This document shows positions 17,201 to 27,338 of a stretch of DNA of 64,000 nt, piece after piece. Source of the DNA: Sinomonas gamaensis. GTDB taxonomy: Bacteria; Actinomycetota; Actinomycetes; Actinomycetales; Micrococcaceae. Each line of letters starts with the position of its first letter. Positions within the stretch are counted from its first letter, which is position 1. The translations under genes and the position numbers were made by a program. The stretch spans positions 115,671-179,670 of the forward strand of contig NZ_SSCL01000009.1 of NCBI RefSeq assembly GCF_005876955.1. The letters are read 5' to 3'. Under the pieces are notes generated by a model. The model was not told the DNA's origin. It saw only the letters and a list, made by a program, of their open reading frames with translations, and ran no database searches.

Positions 17201-19069
17201 ATGCTCCTCTCCGAGCACACCCGTCTGGTGGCCGCGTTCGACCACCGCCACATCTTCCTGGACCCCGACCCCGACCCGGCACTCTCGTTCAAGGAACGGC
17301 GGCGGCTCTTCGACCTCCCCCGCTCCTCCTGGGCCGACTACAGCCAAGCCCTGATCAGCGAAGGCGGCGGCGTCTACCCGCGCACCGCCAAGTCCATCCC
17401 CCTCACTCCTCAGGTGCGGGCGGCCCTCGGCATCCCCGGCACGGCGGCGGCCATGCCACCCCACGAGCTGATCCAGGCGATCCTCTCCGCCCCGGTGGAC
17501 CTGCTCTACAACGGCGGGATCGGCACCTACGTCAGGGCCACCGCCGAGGCCAACCCTCAGGTCGGGGACAAGGCCAACGACGCCATCCGCATCACCGCCG
17601 CCCAGCTGCGCGCCCGGGTCGTGGTCGAGGGCGGCAACCTCGGACTCACCCAGCGCGCCCGTGTCGAGGCCGCCCTGAACGGGGTCCTGCTCAACACCGA
17701 CGCGATCGACAACTCCGCCGGTGTGGACTGCTCCGACCACGAGGTCAACATCAAGATCTTCCTGGACCGCATGATCGCCGCCGGGAAACTCGACCCCGCC
17801 GAACGCGCGCCCCTGCTGCACTCCCTCGCCGACGACGTTGCCGCCCACGTGCTGAAGAACAACCGCGACCAGAACACCCTGCTCCGCAATGACCAGGCCC
17901 TCGTGCTGAACTGGAGCCCGGGCTTCGAACGTGCCATGGACTGGCTTGAGAAGGCCGCCGACCTCGACAGGACCCTCGAGGCCCTGCCCACCACAGCCGA
18001 GCTCCACGCCCGCCTCGCTGCCGGCCACGGCCTCACCGCTCCCGAACTCGCCGTCCTGGCCGCCTACGCCAAGATCGAACTCGCCCGCGAACTCGGCGAG
18101 ACCGACCTCGCCGACGACCCCTGGTTCGACCGCACCCTCCAGGACTACTTCCCCCGCCAGATCGTCGAACGCTTCGGCCCCGACCTGCCCACCCACCCGC
18201 TGCGCCAGCAGATCATCTGCACCGTCCTGGCCAACGACATCATCAACCTCGGCGGCATCACCTTCGCCTTCCGGGCCATCGAGGAGACGACGGCGACCCC
18301 AGCCGCCGTCGCCAGAGGATTCATCGTGGCGCGGGAGGCTTACGACCTCCAGGGCTTCGTGGATCGCGTCGCCGGTTTGCCGCCCGAGTTCCCCAGCGAA
18401 CACGCCGCCGAACTGGCCGTTCACATGCGGAGGACCCTCGACCGCGCAACGCGCTGGTACGTCACCCACGACCACCGCGACCAACCCCTGCACCAAGCGC
18501 TCGCCCGCATCCTGCCCACCCTCGAACGGCTGCGCACCTCGACCGCGGACTACCTCCTCGGGGAAGACACCGACCGGGTTCAGGCGCGGCTGGCGTACTG
18601 GGACGCTCTCGGGCTGCCTCACGACATGGCCCGCCGAGCGGCCGACATCCTCGAGAGCTTCGGGCTCCTGGACATCTCGCTCATCTCCGAGCAGGTCGAC
18701 GAGCCTGTCGAGCGGATCGCTGACCTCTACTGGGCCGTGTTCTCCCGGCTCCGGGCAGCACAATTGCTGTTGCGCATCACCGACCTGCCCCGCGAGGACC
18801 GGTGGGAGGCGCTCGCCAGGGCGGCCTTGCGCGACGACGTGTACTCCGTGGTCGCCGACATCACGATCGCAGTGATGCAGACAACCGGCCACGCCGAGCA
18901 CGCCCTGTTCGCCGACCCGGCTGACCGGATCATCGAATGGGAGCGCGGGCATCAGGAGCAGCTGGCCAGGATCAAGGATTCGCTCGCGGAGGTCATCCGT
19001 CCCGGACCGGTCAGCATCACGTCGCTGTCGGTGGTGCTCAAGCTCCTGAGGACCCTTGTCCGGACCTGA
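14249..19069 (+). CDS. gdh: NAD-specific glutamate dehydrogenase, large (GDH180) type
   Basis: 1606 residues, the normal size for this class, from a GTG start. The N-terminal ~650 residues are ACT-like regulatory domains. The catalytic part has RWSERREDFRTEVLGLAKAQ, the substrate-lysine region KNSVIVPTGAKGGFYPK (about 823-840) and the NAD-binding segment VGIGDMSGDVFGNGML (about 970-985). A helical C-terminal domain completes it. It oxidises glutamate to 2-oxoglutarate and ammonia, a catabolic role. A short GPTSAPTSA stretch (15886-15911) resembles the dnaX linker repeat. The antisense strand is also open over most of its length, a high-GC artefact. Confidence 0.95.
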   Translation: MDGPLETDDEFLADYYEHVAVEDLQDYSLEVLEHRARAHLSLASVRAPGEARVAVVNEREAGVVFVVADDLPHLVRSVTAELTRHDASIRLLIHPILVVSRDAANHELLGVRRAARRSGLPVGPPTRDRHPGREDGDRAEAWIAAEIPRLPDEASAEKLRLRLERIIADVRAVAQDAGALRDRLASAVDTLDTLPSAGMPPADQLAELLAWMDRGNFILLGACDYERTTAEGREVLKRRPGSGLGLLRRHRPPEHDDLPDGSDQVLSLVTSELRSSVERPRYLDELRLKVFAPDGATQGERRFVGLFALRAAGPSLRRVPVVREKVAAVQELLGFARGSHESTELLTALESFPIDELFQIDVPGLARLASEILRAQERRQTRLFLRPDPRGRLVTALVLLPRNRYSTAARLRMEQELRHAFRPASLEFDVRLSEGLLARVFFRLLMPSEGSSPDVDAPTLEKSLVRATRTWGEGLDEALRAQLPASRAARLSPLWSDAFPASYRAELEPEDAVEDIRRFEEFDLDGTGGRPLGDPLLAVMRAEASGPTSAPTSALAQTRSRARIRLYLTSAPSLTRILPFFHNLGLEVQDERPFEIRRANAGPLFLYDLGVTYPRGVDPGATSSLLAEGFDASMRGDSESDRFDALILREGLDWRQVSILRACAKYLLQLGTTNSYDFIIDALLGNPEATHALLGLFRARFDPKVRPAERLRETGGARAAALEAIEAVASLDADRLLRTFLGLIEATTRTNFYRGRGFVSFKLQPSHLPWAPYPRPRFEVWVYSPRVEGVHLRFGPVARGGIRWSERREDFRTEVLGLAKAQIAKNSVIVPTGAKGGFYPKRLPDPETDRGAWLAEGTEAYRDIIRGLLDVTDNLALPEGRIVPPERVVRHDEDDTYLVVAADKGTAAFSDTANAVAAEYGYWLGDAFASGGSIGYDHKRLGITARGAWESAKAHFRQLGVDCQTQDFTAVGIGDMSGDVFGNGMLLSEHTRLVAAFDHRHIFLDPDPDPALSFKERRRLFDLPRSSWADYSQALISEGGGVYPRTAKSIPLTPQVRAALGIPGTAAAMPPHELIQAILSAPVDLLYNGGIGTYVRATAEANPQVGDKANDAIRITAAQLRARVVVEGGNLGLTQRARVEAALNGVLLNTDAIDNSAGVDCSDHEVNIKIFLDRMIAAGKLDPAERAPLLHSLADDVAAHVLKNNRDQNTLLRNDQALVLNWSPGFERAMDWLEKAADLDRTLEALPTTAELHARLAAGHGLTAPELAVLAAYAKIELARELGETDLADDPWFDRTLQDYFPRQIVERFGPDLPTHPLRQQIICTVLANDIINLGGITFAFRAIEETTATPAAVARGFIVAREAYDLQGFVDRVAGLPPEFPSEHAAELAVHMRRTLDRATRWYVTHDHRDQPLHQALARILPTLERLRTSTADYLLGEDTDRVQARLAYWDALGLPHDMARRAADILESFGLLDISLISEQVDEPVERIADLYWAVFSRLRAAQLLLRITDLPREDRWEALARAALRDDVYSVVADITIAVMQTTGHAEHALFADPADRIIEWERGHQEQLARIKDSLAEVIRPGPVSITSLSVVLKLLRTLVRT

Positions 19070-19242
19070 ACGGCACGGTCCCTTGGCCGACGTCCCCAGA
19101 GACGCGCCCAACTTCCCCAGCTTTGAGAACGACGACGGTGCGACCCGCAGGTGAACTCGAGCAACCCGCCGCGGATTGAAGCTTAAAGCTGGTGAGGAAG
19201 GCCCAAAAGTTGGGGAACCTGACGAGCGGGGATAATGGATCG

Positions 19243-20193
19243 GTGCCCTTCTCCGCTCAGGCCGCGCCCGCCGTCGTACCTCTCGTCGCCCTCCCGGAGG
19301 ACGATTGGCTCCCGCGCGCCCAGGCCCACGCCGCGCGGGCGGCACGATTCGCGGAGCCGTTCGTCCAGCGGCGGAACGCGCGGAAGAAGCACCCCGTCGA
19401 GGACTTCCTCTTCACGTATTACACGCACAAACCTGGGCAGCTCGGGCGCTGGCACCCGGGCGCGGGGGTCGCGCTCCTGGGGGACGCCGCCGTCGCCCGT
19501 GCGGGGTGGAAGCACTACCGCCCCCTCACGGACGCCGAGCGGGAGGCGGCGGAGGTCGCGGAGCGGACGTCCGCCGTCGTGCTCGACGCCGCCGCCTACC
19601 TCGGCGAGCGCGAGGAGACGGTGCGGTTCTGCGACACCATCCTGCGGGGGACGGCGTCGCGGCCCGCGCAATTCGGGTGCTTCGGGCTTCACGAATGGGC
19701 CATGGTGTACCACTCGGAGAAGTTCGGGATCCGGCACGAGTACCTGCCGCTGCGACTCGGGGCGGAGGGGACGGATCAGGTGGTGGAGGACCATAAGATC
19801 CGCTGCACCCACTTCGACGCGTTCCGCTTCTACACCCCTGACGCCGCCCCGCGGAACGAGCTGCAGCCCACCCGCGAGACCCAGCGGCACCTCGAGCAGC
19901 CCGGCTGCCTCCACGCAAACATGGACCTCTACAAGTGGGCCTACAAGCTCGGTCCGGCGGTGCCGGGCGAGCTCCTGATGGACTGCTTCGAGCTCGCGTG
20001 GCGCGTCAGGGAGATGGACATGAAGGCGTCGCCCTACGACCTCGCCGACTGGGGCTACGAACCCATCCGCATCGAGACTGCGGCAGGGAAGGCCGAGTAC
20101 GTCGAGGCGCAGCGGTCCTTCGCGGCCGAGGCTTCCGCTCTGCGGCAACGCCTGACGACGGCGATCGCACCCTTGGTGGGCGTGCTTCCCTAA
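19243..20193 (+). CDS. Putative 3-methyladenine DNA glycosylase (actinobacterial type)
   Basis: 316 residues from GTG 19243, chosen because GATAAT (19231-19236) ends six bases before it, giving a leaderless start; a start at 19192 would lie across the promoter. Conserved-looking blocks are HPVEDFLFTYYTHKPGQLGRWHPG, GCFGLHEWAMVY and LYKWAYKLGP with DCFELAWRVREMDMKASPYD. I know this family only by its automatic label as 3-methyladenine glycosylase; no glycosylase active-site motif is evident to me. The stop codon overlaps that of the convergent YchJ-like gene. Confidence 0.6.
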   Translation: MPFSAQAAPAVVPLVALPEDDWLPRAQAHAARAARFAEPFVQRRNARKKHPVEDFLFTYYTHKPGQLGRWHPGAGVALLGDAAVARAGWKHYRPLTDAEREAAEVAERTSAVVLDAAAYLGEREETVRFCDTILRGTASRPAQFGCFGLHEWAMVYHSEKFGIRHEYLPLRLGAEGTDQVVEDHKIRCTHFDAFRFYTPDAAPRNELQPTRETQRHLEQPGCLHANMDLYKWAYKLGPAVPGELLMDCFELAWRVREMDMKASPYDLADWGYEPIRIETAAGKAEYVEAQRSFAAEASALRQRLTTAIAPLVGVLP

Positions 20194-20576
20194 GCCAAGG
20201 CGTCGAGGTAGAACCAGCGACCGTCCTCACGCACAAAGCGCGAGGTCTCGCGCAGAACCCCACGACCGCCGTCGCCCGCATAATGCGCTGCGAATTCGAC
20301 GATCCCACGGTCATCGAAGGGGCCGCCGGCCTCGGTACGGACGACGACGAGGCGTCGCCACTGCGTATCATCGTCGAGATCGAGGGTGGCTGGGCGGGTT
20401 GAGGGATGCCAGGTGGCGAGAAGGTACTCCGGATTCCCCGTCGCGAAGGCGCTGAAGCGGGACCGCATGAGGGCTTCGGCGGTGGGAGCGGGGGTCCCGG
20501 CGTGAAAGCGGCCGCAGCAGTCACCGTAGGTGTCACCGCTGCCGCAGGGGCAGCGTGCACCGGGGTCGAGGGTCAT
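20190..20576 (-). CDS. YchJ/UPF0225-family SEC-C motif protein
   Basis: 128 residues starting MTLDPGARCPCGSGDTYGDC, whose C-P-C-G-S-G...C-C arrangement is the SEC-C zinc motif at the N-terminus. The rest is the small NTF2-like YchJ domain (LMRSRFSAFATGN, TWHPSTRP, RETSRFVREDGRWFYLDA). Function unknown, possibly protein-handling. The ATG has TAGTGT (20583-20588) six bases upstream, a leaderless arrangement. It is divergent from purS and convergent with the glycosylase-like gene. Confidence 0.85.
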   Translation of the reverse strand: MTLDPGARCPCGSGDTYGDCCGRFHAGTPAPTAEALMRSRFSAFATGNPEYLLATWHPSTRPATLDLDDDTQWRRLVVVRTEAGGPFDDRGIVEFAAHYAGDGGRGVLRETSRFVREDGRWFYLDALA

Positions 20577-20664
20577 GGGGCTACACTACTGCCGCGATTC
20601 CGGCGCCCCTTGGCCGCTCCGGTAGAATCGGGTTGCAACTCCCCCCAATCACAGGAGCCCGTTG

Positions 20665-20912
20665 ATGCCCCGGATCGTTGTCGATGTCATGCCGAAACCC
20701 GAGATTCTCGACCCTCAGGGGAAGGCGATCGTCGGGGCGCTGCCGCGGCTCGGCTTCACGGCCTTCAGCGGTGTCCGCCAGGGCAAGCGCTTCGAGCTCA
20801 CCGTCGATGGCCCGGTCACGGACGAGATCCTCGAGCAGGCCCGTAACGCCGCCGAGACCATGCTGTCCAACCCGGTCATCGAGGACGTGGTCAACGTCGA
20901 GGTGCTCGACGC

Positions 20913-20916
<4 letters not shown>
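20665..20916 (+). CDS. purS: Phosphoribosylformylglycinamidine synthase, PurS subunit
   Basis: 83 residues from ATG 20665 with AGGAG seven bases upstream. Small alpha/beta dimer-forming subunit: [20 protein letters not shown], ending in [15 protein letters not shown]. Together with PurQ and PurL it converts FGAR to FGAM in purine synthesis, helping to pass ammonia from PurQ to PurL. First gene of purSQL; it overlaps purQ by ATGA. A TAGAAT box at 20623-20628 is the probable -10 element. Confidence 0.95.
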
Positions 20917-24001
<3,085 letters not shown>

Positions 24002-24010
24002 GAAATCAGC

Positions 24011-24073
24011 ATCGACTGCTCCGTAACTGTCGTTTTCAGCGCTCATAACGACAGTTGCGGAGCAGTCGTTTTT
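24011..24073. repeat. 60-bp palindromic element, copy 1
   Basis: Arms 24013-24034 and 24047-24068 (CGACTGCTCCGtAACTGTCG plus TT against its complement) are 22 bp with one mismatch, followed by TTTTT. The loop holds the stop codon of the minus-strand gene ending at 24043, so the last codons of that gene are repeat sequence. It can also act as terminator for purSQL. It is related to copies at 25063, 39452 and 40567. Confidence 0.85.
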
Positions 24074-25008
24074 CCGCCCGGACGCCAGCCCCTCGCAAAC
24101 AGCGCCCGACGAATCTTGTCCACGGCAGCTTTGCAGTCGTCTGTCATGTGTCGTTTCGAGATGCGCACTTCGGTCCAGCCAACTTCGGCATAGCGCTCTG
24201 ACCTCGTGATGTCGCGGACCACCTGGTCCCCGCCGCCGTGGTGTTCGCCTTCGTATTCGGCCCCTACTCGGAACTCCGTGAAGGCAACGTCCGGTTTCGG
24301 CCCGCGGATGCCGCCCGGGCCCACAAGCTGCACGTTGAGTTGCGGCTCCGGAAGCCCTCCCCGCAGGCATGCGAGACGCAGGCGCGTCTCTTGGGGAGAG
24401 TCTGCGCCCACCCTGATGAGTTCGACGGCGAGCCTCGCCTTCCGGATCCCGCGCTTGCCCCTGTGCCGAGCGATGATCCGTCTGATGTCCTCGACTGTGC
24501 AGCATGGTTCAGATCGGTCGTCCAGTTCGGGATACGGGACCCGGACACACGCGTCGCCCAGCGCGACGAGGTCGTCCAGGCTCAGAGTCTCGGCGAGATC
24601 GAGCCAGAGACGTGCCGGGGTCGTGACCCAGATGCCCTCCTTCAGAGTCACCTCGTCTTCGAAGAGCTTCGCGCGGTGGACCACAATGTGCGGCCGATTC
24701 AGGTGGGCCGCGCGTTCAGGCCGAATCACGTGGTACCCGTCCGGACCGCGTTTTGGAAAGTCAGGGAGCCCGAACAGCGCCGCCGCGGTCCAGTGCGAAG
24801 CCGCGCATCGATCGTTGACCTCGACGAACGGCCGCACGGACACGCTCAAGGGGAGCTCCGTCGTCGTGCTGGGCGCCCGAATTCCACGCCCGAGGGGACG
24901 CAAGGAAGGATGACGCAAGCGTCGGGAGCTAACGCCCGAAGCGACCGCCTCAGTCACGGTGAACGGGCGAAGTGCAAGGGCTCCGGGCAGGGGCTGAGGA
25001 GTCTTCAT
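24043..25008 (-). CDS. AbiEi-like / DUF559-type protein framed by palindromes
   Basis: 321 residues. The N-terminal half has a winged-helix-like part (TVTEAVASGVSSRRLRHPSL) and an AbiEi-like middle (CAASHWTAAALFGLPDFP, HRAKLFEDEVTLKEGIWVTT). The C-terminal ~100 residues look like a DUF559/Vsr-type nuclease fold (PKPDVAFTEFRVGAEYEGEHH, WTEVRISKRHM). This is a widespread multi-copy actinobacterial family of unproven role. No toxin partner lies next to it. The last eight codons and the stop come from palindrome copy 1, and copy 2 lies 54 bp upstream of its start, so the gene is framed by the same repeat. Confidence 0.65.
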   Translation of the reverse strand: MKTPQPLPGALALRPFTVTEAVASGVSSRRLRHPSLRPLGRGIRAPSTTTELPLSVSVRPFVEVNDRCAASHWTAAALFGLPDFPKRGPDGYHVIRPERAAHLNRPHIVVHRAKLFEDEVTLKEGIWVTTPARLWLDLAETLSLDDLVALGDACVRVPYPELDDRSEPCCTVEDIRRIIARHRGKRGIRKARLAVELIRVGADSPQETRLRLACLRGGLPEPQLNVQLVGPGGIRGPKPDVAFTEFRVGAEYEGEHHGGGDQVVRDITRSERYAEVGWTEVRISKRHMTDDCKAAVDKIRRALFARGWRPGGKTTAPQLSL

Positions 25009-25062
25009 AGACCAATCCGATCAGAAGCCCGGCCGACGGCATCAGAGTTATCCACAGCCCCT

Positions 25063-25124
25063 CATCGATTGCTCCATAGGTGTCGTTTTGGAGGCTCAAA
25101 ACGACACCTATGGAGCAGTCGATG
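25063..25124. repeat. 60-bp palindromic element, copy 2
   Basis: Nearly perfect 28-bp arms, 25063-25090 and 25097-25124 (one mismatch), with loop GAGGCT. The outer part ATCGAtTGCTCC/GGAGCAGTCGAT matches the other copies; the inner part ATAGGTGTCGTTTTG differs but changes on both arms, so pairing is kept. Lies between the DUF559-type gene and the DUF503 gene. Confidence 0.85.
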
Positions 25125-25133
25125 CAAGGGGGA

Positions 25134-25427
25134 CTAGTCCTCGCTGTGCAGCTCCCGCCGCCGCGCGCTCAGAAGGTCCACCTCCGGGCGTCCGGCGACG
25201 AAGCGTTCGACGGCGTCGAGCACCTCGACTGCATGGGCTCGGTCTGCGGAGACGAGGGCGGCGCCGATGCGGGCGCGGCGGTGGAGGTCCTGATCGTCCA
25301 CTTCCGCAGCTGAGACGTCGAAGCGCCGTCTCAGTTCCCCTACGATCGGGCGGACGACTGCGCGTTTCTCCTTGAGCGAGTGAACGTCTCCGAGGAGCAG
25401 GTCGAATTCGATCCACGCGATCCACAT
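25134..25427 (-). CDS. DUF503/YlxP-family protein
   Basis: 97 residues from ATG 25427 (MWIAWIEFDLLLGDVHSLKE), the usual family start; ATG 25436 would add three residues. The conserved GDVHSLKEKRAVVRPI and a ferredoxin-like alpha/beta layout (DVSAAEVDDQDLHRRARIG, VSADRAHAVEVLDAVERF) identify it. The family is linked to ribosome assembly by frequent proximity to rbfA/infB in other bacteria, but here it stands alone. The repeat array at 25454 lies upstream. Confidence 0.85.
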   Translation of the reverse strand: MWIAWIEFDLLLGDVHSLKEKRAVVRPIVGELRRRFDVSAAEVDDQDLHRRARIGAALVSADRAHAVEVLDAVERFVAGRPEVDLLSARRRELHSED

Positions 25428-25453
25428 GCTGCCCATTCTTCCCGTGCCCGTGA

Positions 25454-25505
25454 CAGTTGGTGCACCTGAGATGGATGAGGGGCGCAGTTGGTGTACCCGA
25501 AACGG
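25454..25505 (-). repeat. GTTTCGGGTAC tandem repeat, two units
   Basis: Minus strand: CGTTTCGGGTACACCAACTG and, 31 bp further, a diverged unit with CATCTCAGGTGCACCAACTG. Begins 12 bp past the stop codon of the MpaB-family gene. Same core as the arrays at 48392, 52026 and 61044. Confidence 0.7.
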
Positions 25506-25516
25506 GGTGGGTGGGG

Positions 25517-26431
25517 TTAGAGGGCGCCCAGGCGTGCGAGGCGGCGGCGCGCGGCAGCCTCACTGGGGCCGGTGCTCCCCAAAGCGCGGCCGACGACGGC
25601 GAGCGTGGCTTGGGCGGCCGGTCGCACCGGGAGCGGGAGGGGGCCGAGCGACGAGCGGCGCAGTCCGAGAAGGTCACGATACCGATCGTTCATCGAGTCA
25701 ACAGCAGCCGCGAAGAGCAGTCGGTAGCCTGGGACGAGCAACGGGTCGAGGGGCGGGTTCCGGAGGAAGCCGACCACGTCGTCGACGCGGGGGCCGCCGG
25801 AAAGGCGGGCACCGTCGTCGTACGCGTCCATCCGCTCGCGCAGGCCGGCGAAGGATCTGGGCGGATCGGGAACGCCCATGAGCTCCGCAGCGATGGCCCA
25901 CTCGGCGACGTAGGCGTCTGCCTCGGAGGCCGGAAGCGGGCCGCGGACGTATTCGTAGGAGCCGAGGAACGCGTCGGTGAAGGCGAGGTGCACCCACTCG
26001 AGAAGTTCGGGTTCGTTCGCCGAATAACGCCGCCGGACCCCACGCCCGTCGACGTACTGCCCGACCACGGCCTCGTGCACCCGCCGCACGTGCTGGGACG
26101 CACGTCGCGCGGCGACGGTGTCCCCGTAGGTGACGGTGAAGATCCAGCGGATCGTGCCCGCGAGCCGAGCGAGCGGATCCTCGCGGTAGTGCGAGTGGTC
26201 CACGACGCCCGCGAGAACTCCGGGGTGCAGGGCCTGGGTGAGGAGGGCGCGGATGCCGCCCATGATCGGGGTCATGTCGCTGTGGACCCGCCACGTCACC
26301 GAGTCCGGCGGGAAGAAGCCTGCATCATCCCCGTCCTCGAGGGCGAGTTCCCAGTCGGGAACACCGTCGGTCTGGCCGGAAAACGTCAGGCGCAGTCGGC
26401 GGCGCAGCGGTGCGAGAACGTCGATGCTCAC
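25517..26431 (-). CDS. Oxygenase MpaB-family protein (DUF2236)
   Basis: 304 residues. The family pattern is clear: TWRVHSDMTPIMGGIRALLTQALHPGVLAGVVDHS near residues 45-80 (histidines for haem binding), GTIRWIFTVTYGDTVAA, VRRVHEAVVG, and ANEPELLEWVHLAFTDAFLG with the conserved His. This fold is that of the haem-dependent latex oxygenase/MpaB group; substrate unknown. The GTG start follows CACCCT by six bases, a possible leaderless start. Downstream it runs into the repeat array at 25454. Confidence 0.85.
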   Translation of the reverse strand: MSIDVLAPLRRRLRLTFSGQTDGVPDWELALEDGDDAGFFPPDSVTWRVHSDMTPIMGGIRALLTQALHPGVLAGVVDHSHYREDPLARLAGTIRWIFTVTYGDTVAARRASQHVRRVHEAVVGQYVDGRGVRRRYSANEPELLEWVHLAFTDAFLGSYEYVRGPLPASEADAYVAEWAIAAELMGVPDPPRSFAGLRERMDAYDDGARLSGGPRVDDVVGFLRNPPLDPLLVPGYRLLFAAAVDSMNDRYRDLLGLRRSSLGPLPLPVRPAAQATLAVVGRALGSTGPSEAAARRRLARLGAL

Positions 26432-26483
26432 ATTTCAAGGGTGGCGCGGTGGGGGCTGACCCGGCAACACAGGGCGGACGCCT

Positions 26484-26513
26484 GCCGGGGACGAGGGCGC
26501 CCTCGTCCCCGGC
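26484..26513 (-). terminator. Hairpin after the flavin reductase gene
   Basis: Perfect 15-bp palindrome (26484-26498 with 26499-26513, arm GCCGGGGACGAGGGC), eight bases past the flavin reductase stop. No clear T-run follows, so efficiency is uncertain. Confidence 0.6.
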
Positions 26514-26521
26514 GGGCGGGC

Positions 26522-27007
26522 CTACTTGGCCCAGTAGACGTGGTTGGTCAGGGGATGAAAGCTCTCCGGATCCGAGACGCTGACTGCCTCGCCGATCAGG
26601 ATCACGTGGTCCCCCGCGTCCACCCGCTGCCAGAGGCGACACTCGATGCGCGGGACGTCGGCGGCCACGATCGGCGAGCCCAGCACGCCGGGCTCCCAGG
26701 CCAGTCCCGCAAACTTGTCCGTTCCCTTCGCCACGAAGCGCTGCACGAGTCCCCGATCGGCCTCGGACAGGATGTGCACGGCGAAGTTGTCGGTCGTGTT
26801 CCATACATCGAACGACGAGGAGCGCTTGTCCACGGCCCACGAGACGAGAGGCGGGTCGAGGCTGACTGACGTGAACGAGTTGCTCACGAGGCCAGCCAGG
26901 GTTCCTTCGCTCTGGGTCGTGATGACCGAGATCCCGGTGGCCCAATGCCCCATGGCGCGGCGCAGGTCCGCCCCGGTGACGGCTTGGTCCACGGATGTGA
27001 CGGTCAT
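26522..27007 (-). CDS. Flavin reductase-family protein (FMN reductase partner)
   Basis: 161 residues with the HpaC-like flavin reductase domain: LRRAMGHWATGISVITT, AGLVSNSFTSVSLDPPLVSW, FAVHILSEADRGLVQRF, and late DHVILIGEAVSVS. Such proteins reduce FMN with NAD(P)H for two-component monooxygenases. GGAGG lies five bases before the ATG. It is preceded by a SAM-IV-like riboswitch, so it should be switched on when methionine/SAM is low. This fits supply of FMNH2 to the SfnG and DszC-like monooxygenases encoded at 30.8-33.5 kb. Confidence 0.9.
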   Translation of the reverse strand: MTVTSVDQAVTGADLRRAMGHWATGISVITTQSEGTLAGLVSNSFTSVSLDPPLVSWAVDKRSSSFDVWNTTDNFAVHILSEADRGLVQRFVAKGTDKFAGLAWEPGVLGSPIVAADVPRIECRLWQRVDAGDHVILIGEAVSVSDPESFHPLTNHVYWAK

Positions 27008-27065
27008 GGCTTTCCTCCAGCAATCGGCCGGACGCCCGGGTGGCCGGGCGCCGTACTTGCCGCGG

Positions 27066-27165
27066 ACGGTCGCCGCGACCGGATCCTCATCTGGGGCACC
27101 CCACTACGGGAGAGGGTTGCCGCCCGGCCAGCCAGAGCTTCACGCCGGGACTCTTGATCCTGATA
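27066..27165 (-). ncRNA. Predicted SAM-IV riboswitch upstream of the flavin reductase gene
   Basis: On the minus strand GGATCAAGAG (27151-27160) opens a stem closed by GATCC (27081-27085). In between come GCGTGAAGCTCTGGC, GGCAACCCTC and GTGGGGTGCCCCAGATGA, which match the SAM-IV pattern I know from actinobacteria (AGCGUCAAGC, CGGCAACCCUCC, GUGGGGUGCCCCGGGUGA). A 3' hairpin CGGTCGCGGCGACCG follows, as in that class. SAM binding would lower expression of the flavin reductase. TAGGGT at 27172-27177 can be the -10 box. Identification is by eye, not by covariance model. Confidence 0.78.
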
Positions 27166-27180
27166 TTCACCCTACGGAAG

Positions 27181-27338
27181 CAACTTTGGAGAGGTAAAGC
27201 CTGTCCGTAACACGGACACACAACTTAGTGGTCGTCCACTCGTGACTTTCCGTGACGCTGTGTTGCGCAGCGGGCTTTGGCTGCTGGACTTGCGTGGGCG
27301 TTTAGTGGAGGCACCGCCACACCTTTCGGAGGACCTCC
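27181..27338 (+). promoter_or_regulatory. acs upstream region with two palindromes
   Basis: The ~160 bp before acs contain TGTCCGT-aac-ACGGACA (27202-27218) and AGTGG-tcgt-CCACT (27227-27240), possible operators. No named regulator box is evident. GGAGG at 27331 region provides the acs ribosome binding site. Confidence 0.45.

Noticed and set aside
13741..19069. MarR-gdh operon
   Set aside because: The 46-bp gap would allow it, but there is no functional link and the operator fits autoregulation and the divergent gene equally well; left as separate genes.
19070..19242. Transcription terminator after glutamate dehydrogenase
   Set aside because: Some complementary pieces (AACTTCCCCAGCTTT and AAAGCTGG / AAGTTGGGGAA) occur, but they are scattered over ~100 bp and overlap the next promoter, so no clear hairpin could be assigned.
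16328..19345. A 1005-codon open frame antisense to glutamate dehydrogenase
   Set aside because: It mirrors the coding strand of a clear gene, has Val/Gly/Arg-biased content typical of complement frames in GC-rich DNA, and no domain.
24043..25008. AbiE-type toxin-antitoxin system
   Set aside because: The protein resembles AbiEi-like antitoxins in its middle part, but no nucleotidyltransferase toxin gene is adjacent and its C-terminus is DUF559-like.
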